Below, piece after piece: positions 1 through 12,045 of a stretch of 64,000 bases of DNA (its first letter is position 1; every line of letters begins with the position of its first letter). The DNA is from Ovis canadensis (taxonomy: Eukaryota > Chordata > Mammalia > Artiodactyla > Bovidae), in contig NC_091255.1 of assembly GCF_042477335.2 (NCBI RefSeq), positions 49,764,501 through 49,828,500 on the forward strand, read 5' to 3'. Below the pieces are notes generated by a model. That model saw nothing but the letters and a program-made list of their open reading frames with translations, searched no databases and had not been told where the DNA came from. Made by a program: the position numbers and the translations under genes.

Positions 1-182
1 TGCCAAAAGCAAGTGGGTTTGACCTATCTTCATAAGCCAACATATACAATGAATTCTGCATGATACAGAAGGTTTCATTTAAAGCATCTTTTCCTTGTAC
101 TCTTTCAAAATTTTGAATTCAAGTCATTCTGGTTAAAGAGGCTATAAATAGGCAAGCCTTGCTTTTTATCCTCCTGCTCAAG
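1..182. other. spacer, nothing recognised
   Basis: AT-rich sequence with no gene, repeat or motif that I can support. Confidence 0.4.
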
Positions 183-312
183 CTTAGTCGCTCAGTCAGG
201 TTCAACTGTTTGTGACCCTTTGGACTGTAGCCCTCCAGGCTCCTGTGTCCATAGGATTTTCCATAAAAGATTATTGGAGTAGGTTGCCATTTTCTTCTCC
301 ATGCTCATTATC
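183..312 (-). mobile_element. Bov-tA-type SINE fragment
   Basis: The reverse complement carries the Bov-tA body: the ggagaagg...actccagtattcttgcctgg-like block, then the block calling for the dinucleotide-rich 'tccatggggtcgcaaagagt' region, both with many changes. The tRNA-like head is missing. It is an old partial copy. Confidence 0.7.
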
Positions 313-429
313 CTACAGACAGTCAAATATGTTAAAAGGCAAGATTTTGACAAGTAGTCAAAACACCAAAGCATGAGTTTCCAAAACAAGCATTATGTGT
401 TTAAAACAAGGATAAACTGGGAAATTGAG

Positions 430-985
430 ATTGTTACATATACACTACCGTATATAGATAACTAACATAAAGAGGACCTACTGAATAGCACAGGAAACTT
501 TACACAATACTCTGTAGTACCTGTAAGGAAACAGCATCTAAAAAAGAGTGGATATACGTGTATGTGTGGGCTTCCCTGATAGCTCAGTTGGTAAAGAATC
601 TGCCTGCAATGCAGGAGACCCTGGTTCGATACCTGGGTCAGGAAGATTCACTGGAGAAGAGACAGGCTAACCACTCCAGTATTCTTGGTCTTGCCTACTG
701 GCTCAGCTGGTAAAGAATCCACCTGCAATGCAGGAGACATGGGTTCGATCCCTGGGTTGGGAAGATCCCCTGGTGAAGGGAATGGCTACCCGCTCCAGTA
801 TTCTGGCCTGGGGAATTTCATGGACTGTATAGTCCAAGAGGTCGCAAAGAGTTGGACACGACTGAGTGAATTTTACTTTCACTTTCATATGTGTATGTGT
901 AACTGGCTTACTCTGCTGTACAACAGACACTAACACAATGTAAATCAACTATGCTTCAATAAAATATTATAATAAAAATATCCTG
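430..985 (+). mobile_element. L1 3' end, split by a Bov-A2 SINE
   Basis: The outer parts (430-567 and 888-985) match the artiodactyl L1 3' terminus: a 'tagcacagg' block, a 'gctgtacaac...aacacaatgtaaatcaac' block and a final 'caataaaatatt' tail. They are separated by the SINE at 568-887. The 10-base motif gtgtatgtgt lies on both sides of the SINE and looks like its target-site duplication. Confidence 0.65.
568..887 (+). mobile_element. Bov-A2 SINE (dimer)
   Basis: Two tRNA-like heads follow each other (from about 570 and about 690), each with the internal B-box-like ggttcgat block. A Bov body ends near 887 with gagtgaattttactttcac. It inserted into an older L1 3' end. Confidence 0.8.
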
Positions 986-1400
986 GGAAAATCATCCGCC
1001 CAACATATTGGAACTAATATTTCTTTTTCATGATAGTTATAGATCCTTGGCCTTAGCTTAAACAGTTCTCTGATTACTCTTAAATCTTAAAATATTATTT
1101 TTGCCTTAAAATTATATATTTTATATTTGTTATTTCTTTGTTTCCAATAATATGTCATCTATTAAAAGGCCAGAAGAATGCCAAAAATAAATAAAACAAG
1201 CATTACATACTTTTAATGAAAAATGAGATAATATAGATGGCTACTATTTATAAGTGCTTGCCATGTGCCCAATATTCTGCTGAATGTTTTGTAATTATTA
1301 TCTTGATTTTTCTTCTCAAAGACGCCATGAGGTACTTGGTATTCTCTGCAAGTCCACATAAGAATGAATGAAGGTTGTAAATCCTATAATATTAATCGTC
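986..1400. other. spacer, nothing recognised
   Basis: AT-rich sequence. A possible weak ancient repeat near 1240-1340 (a 'gccatgtgccca...' block resembling MIR-type sequence) is too diverged to call. Confidence 0.35.
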
Positions 1401-1779
1401 TATAAAGTATGTGTATGTGTGCATGAACACTGTCTTGTCCAGTTCTTTGTAACCCCATGGCTGTAGCAGGCTCCTGTGTTCATGGGATTCTCCAGGCAAG
1501 AACACTGGAGTGGGTTTGCCATTTCCTTCTCCAATGCATGAAAATGAGAAGTGAAAGTGAAGTCACTCAGTCGTGTCTGACTCTTTGTGACCTCATGGAC
1601 TGCAGCCTACCAGGCTCCTCTGCCCATGGGATTTCCAGGCAAGAGTACTGGAGTGGGGTGCCATTGCCTTCTCCAGGGGATCTTCCTGATCAGGGACTGA
1701 GCTACATCTCTTGTGTCTCCTGCATTGGCAGGCAGTTTCTCTACCAGCTGAGCCACTTTGGAAGCCAGTCTATGAAATA
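1401..1779 (-). mobile_element. Bov-A2-type SINE cluster, tandem unit 1
   Basis: Antisense Bov body, second Bov body and tRNA-like head run in order and end at gaagccagtctatgaa (1761). The same order of pieces repeats 379 bases further on. Confidence 0.75.
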
Positions 1780-2159
1780 TTCTTTTTCTTCTTCTGCATC
1801 ACTTCAGTCGTGTCCGACTCTGCGACCCCATAGACGGCAGCCCACCAGGCTCCCCCATCCCTGGGATTCTCCAGGCAAGAACACTGGAGTGGGTTGCCAT
1901 TTCCTTCTCCAATGCATGAAAGTGAAAGATGAAAGTGAAGTCACTCAGTCGTGTCTGACTCTTCGCGATCCCGTGGACTGCAGCCCACCAGGCTCCTCCG
2001 CCCATGGGATTTTCCAGGCAAGAGTACTGGAGTGGGGTGCCATTGCCTTCTCCAGGGGGTCTTCCTGATCAGGGACTGAGCTACATCTCTTGTGTCTCCT
2101 GCACTGGCAGGCAGTTTCTCTACCAGCTGAGCCACGGTGGAAGCCAGTCTATGAAGTAT
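1780..2159 (-). mobile_element. Bov-A2-type SINE cluster, tandem unit 2
   Basis: Same antisense structure as 1401-1779. The motif gaagccagtctatgaa recurs at 2140, exactly 379 bases after 1761, and the block tgggattctccaggcaag recurs at the same 379-base offset. This supports a tandem duplication of a SINE cluster rather than independent insertions. Confidence 0.75.
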
Positions 2160-2984
2160 ACATAGCACTAATTCCACACCTTTGATCATGCTGTTATATC
2201 TCCTTAGAATGTTCCTTTTCCTATAACAACTCAGGACTTTTTATTTTTCCTTTGAGTTCAAGGTTAGAAGTCTCTTCTTATGGTTTTCCTTGACACATTT
2301 AAAGAAAAATCATCTGCTCCTCCATTCTATTTGATTACATTTGCAACACTAGAGTTTCGCACATCGAACTATACCTAAATGTCTGTGTCCAGCTGGACGG
2401 TAACTACCTGAGGTGAACACTTGGACCATATATCATCATCAACATGCAGGGAATGGAGCACATCACCAGTGTTTTCTTTGCATTTCTAGGAATCACTTTC
2501 TAAATTTGTTTGTGTAATTACACAAAGTATGTGTGGCTCCAAAGTAAATTCTACAAAGCGAGGCTTATCCAAGGAAGTTATTCCTAATCCCTCTATGCAT
2601 TCCCTTGCTCCCCATAGATAGTCATTTTTATAATTTAAAATTTTCCTTCTTATGCTATTTCAAAAACATTTTTGCATATCTGTAGCTCCTTTGTTTCTTA
2701 GATAAACGGTTATATAATATACACACTTAACTCCAAGTTGCTTTTTCTCATTTAACAATTTATCCCAGAGATTACTTTATAGTAGTATGTTCAGATATTC
2801 TTCATTCCATTCTCAGCCACAAAGTGGCCCATTCTCTGGACATAATGTGGCTTATTTAGCCTGTTACATGTATTGGTATCATCAATTGATCAATTTGTTG
2901 GCTTTAATCAAGTAGTTTTTACTATATACATTAATATATACAGTAACATATAATGTATAATATATATAAAATATACTGATATCT
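2160..2984. other. spacer, possible old L1 fragment
   Basis: No gene is visible. About 2695-2880 weakly resembles an antisense old L1 ORF2 3' region, but it is too diverged for a firm call. Confidence 0.35.
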
Positions 2985-5900
2985 TCATGGGTCACAGCCT
3001 TGTCATGGTGAAGGGGCTTGCATAACTCAATGAAGCTATGAGCCATGTCATGCAGGGCCACCCAAGATAGACGGGACATAGTGAAGAGTTCTGACAAAAT
3101 ATGGCCTGCCAGAGGAGGAAATGGCAAACCACTCCATTATTCTTGTTATGAGAAGAACCCCACAAATAGTATGAAAAGGCAAAAAGATATGACACTGGAA
3201 TTAAGACCCCAGGTGGGAAGGTATCCAATATGCTACTGGGGAAGAGCAGAGGGCAATCACTAATAGCTCCAGAAAGATGAGCAGCTGGACCAAAGTGGAA
3301 ATGACACTCAGTTGTGGGTGTGACTAGTGGAGAAAGTAAAGTCTGATGCTGTAAAGAACAATGTGCATAGGAACCTGGAATGTTAGGTCCATGAATCAAG
3401 ATAAATTGAATGTGATCAAGCAGGAGATGGCAAGAGTGAACATCCACATCTTAGGAATCAGTGAGTGAACTAAAATGGACGGGGAATGGGTGAATTTAAT
3501 TCAGATGACCATCATATGTACTCCTGCGGGCAAGAATCCTTTTGAAGAAATGGAGTACCCCTCATAGTCAACAAAAGTGTCTGAAATGCAGTACTTGGGT
3601 GTGATCTCAAAAATGACAGAGTGATCTTTGTTCATTTCCAAGCAAACCATCCAAGGCTTTGCCCCAACCACTGATGCCAAAGAAGCTGAAGTTGACTCTT
3701 TCTATGAAGACCTAGAAGACCTTTTAGAACTGACACCAAAAAGAAAATAAATAAATAAAAGATGTCCTTTTCATTGCAAGGGATTGGAATGCAAAAGTAG
3801 AAAGTCAAGAGATACCTGGAGTAAGTTTGACCTTGGAGTAGAAAATGAAGAAGGGCAAAGGCTAACAGAGTTTTGTCAAGAGAACACATAACACACTGGT
3901 CATAGCAAATACCCTTTTTCAACAACCTAAGAGATGACTCTACACATGGACGTCATTGAATGGTCCATACCAAAATCAGATTGATTATATTCTTTGCAGC
4001 AAGTTCTATACAGTCAACAAAAACAAGACCTGGAGCCTGACTGTGGCTCAGATCATCAGCTCCTGATTGCAAAATTCAAGCTTAAATGGAAGAAAGTAGG
4101 GGAAACCTCTAGGCCATTCAGGAATGACCTAAATCAAATCCATTATGTTTATACAGTGGAAGTGATGAATAGATTCAAGAGATTAGATCCAGTAGACAGA
4201 GTGCCTGAAGAACTGTGAAATGAGGTTTGTAACATTGTACAGGATGCAATGACCAAAACCATCCCAAAGAAAAAGAAATACAAGAAGGCAAAGTGGTAGT
4301 CTGAGGAGGCTTTGCAAATAGCTGAGGAAAGAAGAGAAGTGAAAGGCAAGGGAGAAAGGGAAAGATATACCCAACTGAGTGCAGAGTTCCAGAGAATAGC
4401 AAGGAGAGATGAGAAGGTCTTCTTAAGCGAACATTGCAGAAAACACACAAAAACAATAGAAGGAGAGAGACTAGAGATCTCTTCAAGAAAACTGGAGATA
4501 TCAAGGAAACATTTCATGCAAGGATGGACATGATAAAGACAGAAACAGTAAGGACCTAACAGAAGCAGAGGAGATTCAGGAAGAGGTGGCAAGAAAACAC
4601 AGAAGAACTGTATATAAACAGTCTTAATGACACAGATAACCATGATGGTTTGGTCACTCACTTAGAGTCAGACCTCCTGGAATGTGAAGACACGTGGGCC
4701 TTAAGAATATTTACTATGAATAAAACTAGTGGAGGTGATGGAATTTCAACTGAGCTATTTCAAATCCTAAAGGATGATGCTGTTAAAGTGCTGCACTTAA
4801 TATGCCAGCAAATTTGGAAAAAGCAGTGGCCTCAGGACTGGAAAAGTTCCATTTTCATTCCAACCCTAGAGAAAGGTAATACCAAAGAATCTTCCAGCTA
4901 CTGTACAATTGTGTTCATTTCACATGCTAGCAAGATTATGCTCAAACTCCTGCAAGCTAGGCTTCAGCAGTTAGTGAACTCAGAACTTCCAGATGTACAA
5001 GCTGGATTTAGAAAAGGCAGGAGAGCCAGAGATCAAATTGCCAACATTTGTGGATCAGAGAAAAAGCAAGGGAATTCCAGAAAAGCATCTACTTCTTGCT
5101 ACATTGACTATGCTAAAGCCTTTGTGTGGATCACAATAAACTGTTGAAAATTCTTAAAGAGATGAGAAAAACATACCACATAATCTATCTCTGGAGAAAC
5201 CTGTATGAGGGTCAGGAAGCAACAATTAGAACTGGGCGTGGAACAACAGACTAGTTCAAAATCGGGAAAAGAGTACATCAAGGCTGTATATTGTCACTCT
5301 GCTTATATAACTTATACGCAGAGTACATCATGCAAATTGCCAGGCTGGATGAATCACAGGCTGGAGTCAAGATCGCAGGGAGAAATAACAACAACCTCAG
5401 ATATACAGATGATACCACTCTAATGACAGAAGATGAAAGCAACTAAAGAGCCTCTTGATGAAGGTGAAAGAGGAGAGTGAAAAAGCTGACTTAAAACTCA
5501 ACATTATAAAAACCAAGATCATGGCATTTTGTCCCATAACTTCATGTCTAATAGAAGAGGGGAAAGTGGAGCAGTCACAGGTTTTATTTTCCTGGGCTCC
5601 AGTATCACTGTGGATGGTGACTGAAGCCATGAAATTAAGAGACGCTTGCTCCTTGGAAGGAAAATTATGACAAACCTAGAGAGTGTATTATTAATAGATA
5701 GTAGAGCCATACTTTGCTGACAGAGGTCCACATAGTGAAAACTATGATTTTTTCAATATGTGAATGTTGGACCATAAAGAGGGCTGAGCACTGAAGAATT
5801 AATGCTTTTGAATTGTGGTGCTGGAGAAGACTCTTGAGAGTCCCTTGAACTGCAAGGAGATTCAACCAGTCAATCCTAAAGATAATCAATCCTGAATATT

Positions 5901-6178
5901 CACTGGATGGACTTATGCTGAAATTGAAGTTCCCATCCTTTGGCCACTGATTGATAAAAGCTGACTCATTGGAAAAGAGTCATCTGATGCTGGGAAATAT
6001 TGAAGGGAAAAGGAGAAGAGGGTGGCAGAGGATGAAATATTTAGATAACATCACTGAGTCAATAGGCATGAATTTGACCAAAGCCCCAGAAATAGTGAAG
6101 GACAGGGGAGCCTGGAGTGCTGAGTCCATGGGGACACAAAGAGTCAAATGCAGCATAGCAACTGAACAACAACAAAAT
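2985..6178 (+). mobile_element. BovB LINE (RTE class), nearly full length, decayed
   Basis: At about 3.2 kb this is close to the full BovB length. Order: a 5' region with the 'gaatgttaggtccatgaatcaag' type endonuclease start (about 3380), reverse transcriptase and a 3' end. The piece at 4716-5147 reads as BovB RT, including NKTSGGDGIS, IWKKQWPQDWK and LPDVQAGFRKGR. The C-terminal CESWTIK-like and LEKS...LGNIEGKRRRG-like blocks follow, with the end at agcaactgaacaacaacaaaa. The reading frame changes many times (roughly ten or more breaks), so it cannot encode an active protein. Confidence 0.92.
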
Positions 6179-7432
6179 ATATAATGAATGGTGATGTATA
6201 ATGTACGGTGAATTATATATATATATATTTAATGTATATATTAACACATGTATCTCTGTATCTTTATATATAATCTTTATTTGTTTTATTTTCTTTCTCT
6301 CTTAGTATGTCTTTTAATATTTAGGAAAGTATGTATTTTGCACTGACAACTGCCTTTATATAAATATCTTTATATAATATTCTATGAGCCCAATTTATAG
6401 GCTACTGTCATTGATTCTCTACTTTCAGAAAACCTTTTAAAAGGGGACTCTGTCCCCATTTGTAACACTAATACCTGCATCTAAAGAATGGCTCCAAAGC
6501 TCATCTTATTTGTATAAGTAAAAGCATACAGAAAATAACTATGCATAAATTAGAGTGGATAAATGTATAGAAAAAATATTTACAAGTAAACACATCAAAC
6601 AGTGATTTTTGCTGAGAAAGTCCACTTCAATGTCACTCCATTAGTGCAGAGAGTTTGTTCTGTGTTGTTTTCCCCAGATACTTCAATGCCTTTAACGGTG
6701 TCTCACATTTAATAAATACTCAATAATGAACAAAAGAAGAGAATGACATTTGGAAGGAACCACTGAAAGCAGACAAACTTTTCAGCGAAAATATTGGCTC
6801 CCATTTTCCTACAGAAACAGTGGACAGAAGCTCAATGCTACTCTCAGATGTAGTCACGTAGATGGCAATTTGCGTTTCCACCAAACATGCTGTCTTATCA
6901 AAGACCTGCTTCACTTCTCTAGGTCACGTATCTGTCCTTTGAGTGCGTGTGGATTTGAAACTTCCTTCAAAAAAAAAAAAAGAATCACAACTGAGGTCCT
7001 ATTGTAAATAGGGGAGAATCAGTGCACACTTGGTTTGCTGCGTGGACGACACCTATCGCATTGAGTGCAAGTCTGAATATAAACTTGCAGACTGTGTTCA
7101 ATAGCACATTGTGTAGCTATCATAGCTGATGTGATGCCTGAACCATATACTGTGTTCTTTTTGCTTTTACATACAAGAAGTTCTCCAAACTACTTTTCAC
7201 TTTTTTTGTTCTTTTCCTAGAGCTAGGATTTATAGTGTTAGCTGATATGCTCATGAAATTAGCAGGCACCTAGGAAAGAATTAGACAGTGAATAATGGAA
7301 CTTCTCACTGAGAAGTGGCAAGCCCCTGCTATGTGTCCTGCAGGTGCAGTTCAAATACACTTGTCTAGCAACCAAAGACAAAATCTTAAAGGAGAAAAAA
7401 TCACAATGAATTTTTAATACAGAAAGCATCAC
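6179..7432. other. spacer upstream of nothing recognised
   Basis: Begins with a short TA-rich run (about 6215-6240) at the BovB tail. The rest is AT-rich single-copy sequence with an A-run near 6968. I see no gene or clear repeat. Confidence 0.4.
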
Positions 7433-7438
7433 TTTATT
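7433..7438 (-). terminator. poly(A) signal of the KRTAP4 gene at 7671-8399
   Basis: AATAAA on the minus strand, about 230 bases beyond the stop codon, a distance usual for KRTAP 3' UTRs. No closer canonical signal was seen. Confidence 0.6.
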
Positions 7439-7670
7439 TTGGTACAGAAATAGATCAGGTTATAGAAAAGTCTTAGGAAAAGAAGTTAGAAGAATGAGTT
7501 TACCAATTGTCAGGTGAAAGGGGAAAATCTGTTACTGGAGAAATGCTCCATGCCTTATCCATCTCCTTCAATTATGAAGCCCTGTTTATCTGAGCAACAT
7601 CAACCCCAAAGGAGGGTCTGCATCTATGGGGACAGGGGTAAACGGAGACAGTGGTCACAGGGCAGCGGGC

Positions 7671-8399
7671 TCAGCAGCAAGAGGAGGGACAGCACACAGG
7701 GCGGGGGCAGGTGGAGATGACACAGGTGGGGCGATAGCAAGTGGTGTGGCAGGAGACCCGGCCACACACTGGGCGCAGGCAGCAGCTCGGGCGGCAGCAG
7801 CTGGAGCTATAGCAAGAGGGGCGGCAGCAGCTGGAGATGCGGGGGCAGCTGGGCTGGCAGCACACAGGCTGGCAGCACTGGGGCCTGCAGCTGGAGATGC
7901 AGCATGTAGGCCTGCAGCAGCTGGAGCCACAGCTGGACCCACAGCTGGAGGGGCGGTAGCAGCTAGAGATGCAACAGGTGGGGCGAGGGCAGGTGGGCTG
8001 GCAGCACACAGGCTGGCAGCCCTGGGGCCTGCAGCTGGAGATGCAGCAGGTGGGGCGAGAGCAGGTGGGCTGGCAGCACACAGGCTGGCAGCACTGGGGC
8101 CTGTAGCAGCTGGAGATGCAGCAGGTAGGCCTGCAGCAGCTGGAACCACAGCTGGACCCACAGCTGGAAGGGCGGTAGCAGCTAGAGATGCAGCAGGTGG
8201 GGCGAGGGCAGGTGGGCTGGCAGCACACAGGCTGGCAGCACTGGCGCCTGCAGCAGCTGGACACACCACAGCTGGGGCGATAGCAGGTGGTCCTACAGCA
8301 GGTGGTCTGGCAGCAGCTGGGCCGGCAGCAGGTCTCCTGGCAGAGACTTCGGCCACAGCTCTGGTCAGAGCAGACGGAGCCACAACAGGAGCTGACCAT
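7671..8399 (-). CDS. KRTAP4: keratin-associated protein 4 family (high/ultra-high sulfur KAP), 242 aa
   Basis: Structural matrix protein of the hair or wool fibre; KAPs of this family cross-link keratin filaments in the cortex through disulfides. The N terminus starts [16 protein letters not shown] and the C terminus ends [19 protein letters not shown]...[11 protein letters not shown], both KRTAP4 hallmarks. Between them run pentapeptide-like CCQPx/CCRPx/CCISS repeats, including two longer blocks with [18 protein letters not shown]. The ATG at 8399 was chosen over an in-frame ATG 36 codons upstream because it gives the family start and lies about 80 bases after a TATA box. Single exon, no signal peptide or membrane segment. 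The full antisense strand is also open, but that is a by-product of Cys-rich codons. The member number within KRTAP4 cannot be assigned here. Confidence 0.94.
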   Translation of the reverse strand: MVSSCCGSVCSDQSCGRSLCQETCCRPSCCQTTCCRTTCYRPSCGVSSCCRRQCCQPVCCQPTCPRPTCCISSCYRPSSCGSSCGSSCCRPTCCISSCYRPQCCQPVCCQPTCSRPTCCISSCRPQGCQPVCCQPTCPRPTCCISSCYRPSSCGSSCGSSCCRPTCCISSCRPQCCQPVCCQPSCPRISSCCRPSCYSSSCCRPSCCLRPVCGRVSCHTTCYRPTCVISTCPRPVCCPSSCC

Positions 8400-8475
8400 G
8401 GTGTCAGGGGGTGGAGGTTCTGATGTTAATAGGAGAGTGAACTTAGCGATCTGAAGTTTCTCTGCTGCTTGTCCT

Positions 8476-8483
8476 CTTTTATA
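8476..8483 (-). promoter_or_regulatory. TATA box of the KRTAP4 gene at 7671-8399
   Basis: TATAAAAG on the minus strand, 77 bases upstream of the ATG. The same motif sits in the same place before the second KRTAP4 gene (15430-15437). Confidence 0.8.
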
Positions 8484-8507
8484 CCCTACCGAGACTGCTG
8501 TGTTCAT

Positions 8508-9295
8508 GTCCTAGACTGTTTCCTAGTTCATTTTCCTAAAGAAACATTAGTCATTATGTTAGATCATCATGTTTTTCTGGTTAACTATTTTAAAATGAAG
8601 GAAAATAAGATTTCCTTTTCCCAGTGTGTTAAAATTTTCCAGTCCAGCCTTTCGTACAGAATTGTTTTTACTATTTCCCTGTTTGTCGTGGACTCCATCA
8701 CTAGAATTTACCTGTGATCTGTGTATGACTCTACGATGTTGTTTGGATGGATTGTCCTCATGATGCCAAGATCTCTTTTGATGTCAAAAGAGAAGCAGAA
8801 TTATTGTAGACAAACAGAGAGAAAAATGGTCATCCTTGTGAATTACCTGTATGCCATGAGGAAGACAGATCCAATCTGTGAGTCATGAATGCTGACTAGA
8901 TATTGGACTGCCTCTGGTGCTTCAAAGGATGTGTCAGGTACTACTTCCTGTATCCAATTTGAAACTGTTACCAATGACTCATTTTTTTTAAGTATTAAAA
9001 AGTATTTGGAGCCACCTTGAAGGGACTCTCACTGACCCAATAAGGAGCAACTTGAACAACACAATGAATAAATGGCAGTAAAGAATTTTAACCTATTAAA
9101 TAGAAATCCATGAGTCTATACTGAGGCCCATTGTGTAGAAACATAAGAGAAAGTTATCCATGACAGTAGAATGTCAACTAATAAGTACAGAAATAAAAAG
9201 GGAGTTAACAGTCACCGTCTACCATCCTCATAGTAAAATTTGATTCATGTAGCCCTAATCCTAACTCTAAGTCTATCTTTATCTAAATCATATCA
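8508..9295. other. spacer, nothing recognised
   Basis: AT-rich upstream region of the first KRTAP4 gene. No gene or clear repeat seen. Confidence 0.4.
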
Positions 9296-9358
9296 TAATC
9301 TATCTGTCTATCTATATCTACCTGTCATCTACCTACCTACCTACCTACCTACATCCAT
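9296..9358. repeat. (TCTA)n/(CTAC)n microsatellite
   Basis: Imperfect tetranucleotide array: tctatctatatctacctg followed by five or six ctac units. Confidence 0.85.
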
Positions 9359-9480
9359 CTCTGAGAGGAAAAAAGTGTGGCATGGTTTTGAATATAGGTA
9401 AAAACTATATGGTATAAAGAAGTTCTTTGTATTACTCTTTGAACTATTCTGTAAATTTGAAATACTTTTAAAAATAAAAA

Positions 9481-9690
9481 GTAGATTTTTTTGATAACAG
9501 CCATTCTAACTGGCGTGAGACGGTACCTCATTGTGGTTTCAATTTGCGTTTTGGGGAGGGAGGTGTTAAGGGGTTTGGGATGGGGGACACATATACACGC
9601 GTGGCTGAATCATGTCAATGTATGGCAAAAATCACCACAATATTGGAAAGTAATTGGCATCCAACTAAAATAAATTAATTAATTAAAAGA
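9481..9690. mobile_element. L1 pieces: short antisense ORF2 part joined to a sense 3' tail
   Basis: 9496-9548 matches antisense bovine L1 ORF2 (the 'ctcattgtggttt' block). From about 9553 to 9690 it is the sense L1 3' terminus (gggaggt...caatattgg...aaataaatt). The antisense-then-sense order fits a 5'-inverted L1 insertion. Confidence 0.6.
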
Positions 9691-10914
9691 AAAAGAAAAT
9701 ATGACAAAATAATCCAACATCCCTGGTAAATAAGCAAGTGCCTATTTAAATGATAGTAAATAAACAGAGGTATGTGAAAAAAAATAAAAAGTAAAAAAAT
9801 ATTTAAACGAATTAAGATTAAAAGTCTTTTCCTGCAGTGTTAGTATATTAAGAGGAAGTAGTTTGTGTCTTTGGAAGGAAATATTACAGTATATGATAAA
9901 TCTTACTTAATAGGAGCTTCTACTATAAGAAGCCTTTCTTGTATTTCTAACAAATGTCATAATCTTTTTAATCTTCTTGGGTCCCTGAAAATATAGGACT
10001 TTTAACAACCTGGCAGATCAAGTTGATGCTAACAGACCCACCTTCTAGATCAAGCAAATGGAAATGCTTGAGAAATATTTTTTAAATATTTCCATTGCAT
10101 AGCCAAACTTAAAGGGAAGTAAAAATTCTCATTTTCCAGAAAGAAAAAGAGAATGTCAACTGCATATGACAGCTGATGTCCAGGACTGTGAAGGTTTGGT
10201 CTCTAGTAATAAGCTTTCAAAATGGGAGGCTGGTAGTTGAAACCCAGGTAGGTGTAAGAAATGACTTTAAACTTTCACAAGACAAGGTCTGGAAAGGGAG
10301 AATTCTATCCATAGTTTGCATTCTTAAAGTGGAACCTAGCAAGATGGGGACAAGAAAACCTTATCTCCCCACTAGGAATTGTAAGTGGTAATCAAAGTGC
10401 CTGTGGACATCCAAACCACAGCAGTATCACCAAGCTTTCCAGTTCACACTAAATGAATAGGGGAGGAATCTCAAGTTGAGAAACTCTAACAAAATAGTGA
10501 ATATCCTTGGAAAAAGGACAAAAGAGACAAAAAGGCCAAAAGAGACAAAAAGCAGAAATTATAGCACAGAGAAATAATCCCTTAAAAAACAAAATAACAT
10601 TAACTGTGAATAGAAATAAGCTTCTAAGACTACACATAGACTTCATGAGTTACCCAAAACGAAAAATGTTACAAAATATTCCCCACAAAAAATCCTTGAG
10701 TCCATTTCTCTTGTCTTTTCCTTGTTTTTAATAATTTGGTCCTTTGATTCTTATATACCTGGTAATTATTTTTATTGAATGCCAAACATATATAAAAAGA
10801 TGTAGAGGCTTGAGGTGATTTTTTTTATCTTCTACCTGGAACAGATTTAATTTTCTTCTTTGGACTGTGGGTTCTCAATACTACCTGCCTGCATAAGTCA
10901 ACTCCCAAAGAATT
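9691..10914. other. spacer, nothing recognised
   Basis: AT-rich sequence with a short direct repeat of gacaaaaaggccaaaag type near 10515-10555. No gene or family repeat was recognised. Confidence 0.4.
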
Positions 10915-11350
10915 GTTGTTGTTCAGTTACTAAGTCATACCCCACCCCTCTCTTTGTGACCCCATGGACTGCAGCGTGCCAGGCTCCTCTATCCCCCACC
11001 ATCACCTAGAACTTGCTCAAATTCATGTCCATTGACTTGGTGATGCTATCTAACTGTCTCATCCTCTGCTGCCCTCTTCTCCTTTTGCCTTCAGTCTTTC
11101 CCAACACCAGGCTCTTTTCCAGTGAGTCAGCTCTTTGCATCAGGTGACCAAAGTATTGGAGCTTCAGCTTCAGCATCAGTCCTTCCAATGAATATTCAGG
11201 ATTGATTTCCTTTAGGATTGACTGGTTTGATCTCCTTGCAGCCCAAGGGAAATTCAAGAGTCTTCTCCGGCACCAGAATTCAAAAGTATCAATTCTTCGG
11301 CCCTCAGCCTTCTTTATGATCCAGCTCTCACAACTGTACATGACTATTTT
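10915..11350 (-). mobile_element. BovB LINE 3' end, 5'-truncated
   Basis: Reverse-strand BovB 3' terminus. It translates to the BovB C-terminal block (YSCESWIIKKAEGRRID...FEFWCRRRLL), followed by the 3' end with the Bov-tail motif gaccccatggactgcag on the plus strand. Confidence 0.88.
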
Positions 11351-11667
11351 CTTAACTTTATCCGTTTCTCACAGCCATTCTCATCGAGAGGTTTGGTCTT
11401 ATATCTGCTTTGTCATAGCTGGAAGTTACATTCTGTCTTTTAATTTTGCAAGAAGCCTCTCTTTTGGACCCTGCAGTCTACTAGTTGTGTTTTTACCTCT
11501 CTGTTTATCCCTTTCCATTCTCTTGTGGTTGCTGTTGCTCCTCTTTCAACTTACAAATGTTGATGTCTTCCATTAGCTTGGGCCATAGGTATCCTCTCTT
11601 TAGACATCTAACTTCCTATGACCCAAGAAAACACCTAATGGCCCATGGCATTAGAAATCATTTTAGA

Positions 11668-12018
11668 TTATTTTTTAATTTAAATTTATTTATTTTAATT
11701 GGAGGCTACTTTACAATATTGTATTGGTTTTGCCATACATCAACATGAATCCACCACGGGTGTACACATGTTCCCCATCCTAAACCCCCCCTCCCACCCC
11801 CCTCCCCGTACCATCCCTCTGGGTCATCCCAGTGCACCAGCCCCAAGCATCCTGTATCCTGCATCAAACCTAGACTGGCGATTCATTTCTTATATGATAT
11901 TATACATGTTTCAATGCCGTTTTCCCAAATCATCCCACCTTCTCCCTCTCCCGCAGAGTCCAAAAGACTGTTCTATCCATCTGTGTTTCTTTTGCTGTCT
12001 CGCATACAGGGTTTGCAT
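11668..12018 (-). mobile_element. L1 (bovine type) 3' end
   Basis: Antisense copy of the young bovine L1 3' UTR: aaataaatt tail at 11680-11700, then the 'caatattgtattggttttgcc' block, a C-rich stretch at 11788-11815 and the 'gagtccaaaagactg' block near 11957. 5'-truncated. Confidence 0.85.
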
Positions 12019-12045
12019 TTTAGATTTGTAAGTGCCTCCCTTGCA

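Noticed and set aside
568-887. tRNA-like heads that could be taken for tRNA genes
   Set aside because: They belong to Bov-A2 and Bov-tA SINEs, are joined to the Bov body, and recur across the window.
4650-5147. 165-codon open frame with reverse transcriptase similarity as a domesticated gene
   Set aside because: It is one frame of a decayed BovB with breaks on both sides; no sign of selection can be seen.
7626-8423. Long Ala/Gly-rich open frame on the plus strand opposite the first KRTAP4 gene (similar ones opposite the other KRTAP genes)
   Set aside because: Cys-rich KAP codons lack the triplets that give stops on the other strand, so antisense frames stay open by composition. No start context, promoter or family match.
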